Source: Endomicrobium sp. (GTDB lineage: Bacteria > Elusimicrobiota > Endomicrobiia > Endomicrobiales > Endomicrobiaceae). From it: 11,237 bases of DNA. The translations under genes were made by a program, and so were the position numbers. Location: assembly GCA_031273645.1 (NCBI GenBank), contig JAISRM010000114.1, positions 1-11,237 of the forward strand. The letters are read 5' to 3'. How positions within the stretch are numbered: position 1 is the first letter of the stretch; each line of letters starts with the position of its first letter. Below, piece after piece: positions 10,512 to 11,237 of the stretch. Under the pieces are notes generated by a model. That model made no database searches and was not told where the DNA came from. It saw only the letters and a list, made by a program, of their open reading frames with translations.

Positions 10512-11237
10512 ATGAATATTTTTAAAATTAAGAGAAATTTGACCAATACGATTGCCCACATTATTTTAGCGGCCGTAGCTTTAACATGCGTTTTTCCGGT
10601 TTTTTGGATGGTATCTTCGTCGTTAAAAACTCAAGACGCGGTATTTTCAAACATGTCGCTTCTTCCGCAGACGTGGAACTGGTCAAATTACGTTACCGCT
10701 TTTGTTAAAGCCGATTTTGGAACTTATTTTTTTAACAGCGTATTTTATACCGTTGTCGGAGTGTTTTTTATTATATTAATATCTTCTCTTGCGGCCTATG
10801 CTTTTGCAAGGCTTGAGTTCTGGGGAAAAAACATATTTTTTTATCTTTTGATAGCCACTTTGCTTATCCCAATTCCCGGAGTTTTTGTCCCTCTTTATCT
10901 GCTTTTAAAAAATTTAGGATTGATTGACACAAGGATCGGACTGCTTTTGTGTTACATAAGCAACGGTCTTGCTTTTGCCATATTTTTGCTTAAAGGTTTT
11001 TTTGACGATTTGCCAAAAGAAGTTGAAGAAGCGGCTTTAATCGACGGATGTTCCCGTTTTGGAATATACTGGAGAATAGCCGTTCCGCTGGCAAAGCCGG
11101 CCATAGCTACGCTTGTTATAATGAATTCTCTTTCAATATGGAACGAATTTTTGCTTGCATTGGTTATTTTGCAGGACAAGGCAAAAATGCCTATACAAAG
11201 AGGTTTGATGGTGTTTCAGGGCACTTTTATAACGGAC
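10512..11237 (+). CDS. Sugar ABC transporter permease, MalG/UgpE type (3' end outside window)
   Basis: An open frame of 242 codons runs from ATG 10512 to the last base, so the C-terminus is missing. AGGAA (10503-10507) is its ribosome-binding site. The protein begins with a short basic N-terminus and a hydrophobic helix (about 14-36). LKTQDAVF, typical of MalG-like permeases, leads into a periplasmic stretch. Further helices lie near 74-97, 107-130, 142-163 and 197-220. The EAA loop EEAALIDGCSRFGIYWRI (172-189) is followed by VPLAKPAI (191-198), and IWNEFLLALVIL (209-220) is also typical. MalG-like proteins are about 270-300 aa, so perhaps 30-50 residues are cut off. It partners the MalF-like permease just upstream. 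Confidence 0.92.
   Translation, partial: MNIFKIKRNLTNTIAHIILAAVALTCVFPVFWMVSSSLKTQDAVFSNMSLLPQTWNWSNYVTAFVKADFGTYFFNSVFYTVVGVFFIILISSLAAYAFARLEFWGKNIFFYLLIATLLIPIPGVFVPLYLLLKNLGLIDTRIGLLLCYISNGLAFAIFLLKGFFDDLPKEVEEAALIDGCSRFGIYWRIAVPLAKPAIATLVIMNSLSIWNEFLLALVILQDKAKMPIQRGLMVFQGTFITD

Noticed and set aside
1..11237. tRNA, rRNA or a defence or secondary-metabolite gene cluster
   Set aside because: I found no cloverleaf with a recognisable T-loop, no rRNA-like stretch, and all long frames are housekeeping or transport genes.

Overview
The window looks like chromosomal DNA from an AT-rich bacterium. Codon use is fairly uniform across genes (many aaa, ata and tta codons mixed with gcg, gac and ggc). 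The gene content is ordinary central metabolism plus the start of a sugar ABC transporter, so the sequence gives no firm taxonomic marker. My best guess is a low-GC, possibly host-associated lineage such as the Endomicrobia (Elusimicrobiota). That guess rests on general impression and on the density of palindromic intergenic repeats, and confidence in it is low.

Layout. Positions 1-306 hold a palindromic repeat array and the leader of the riboflavin genes. Positions 307-3794 are a complete riboflavin operon, ribD-ribE-ribBA-ribH. Together these make 5-amino-6-ribitylaminouracil and 3,4-dihydroxy-2-butanone 4-phosphate, join them to lumazine and then form riboflavin. No FMN riboswitch is visible upstream, but GC-rich hairpins precede ribBA and ribH. 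Positions 3842-4216 are gcvH, the lipoyl carrier of the glycine cleavage system, followed by a strong stem-loop that probably ends this transcription unit. Positions 4804-6153 and 6741-8174 are gcvPA and gcvPB, the two subunits of the split glycine decarboxylase. The T-protein gene gcvT is not in the window. From 8313 to the right edge runs a carbohydrate (CUT1-type) ABC importer: a lipoprotein binding protein, a MalF-like permease and a MalG-like permease that is cut by the window end.

The striking part is the non-coding DNA. The gaps gcvH-gcvPA and gcvPA-gcvPB (587 bp each) and the region upstream of ribD are filled with a mosaic family of palindromic elements. The core is a 20-bp hairpin of the form ATTCCC-N8-GGGAAT. 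Two such hairpins, facing each other about 75 bp apart, make small MITE-like elements of about 128-129 bp. Around them are a second hairpin family (CAGAC-NNN-GTCTG, seven copies), a 39-bp two-hairpin module, a hairpin variant carrying about 48 extra bases, and truncated and tandemly duplicated copies. The core has the same form as the neisserial dRS3 repeat and its intergenic mosaic elements (NIMEs). I infer a convergent or analogous system of non-autonomous palindromic repeats. No transposase is present here. Stem changes in the core are mostly compensatory, which suggests that the folded hairpin is what is recognised or retained.
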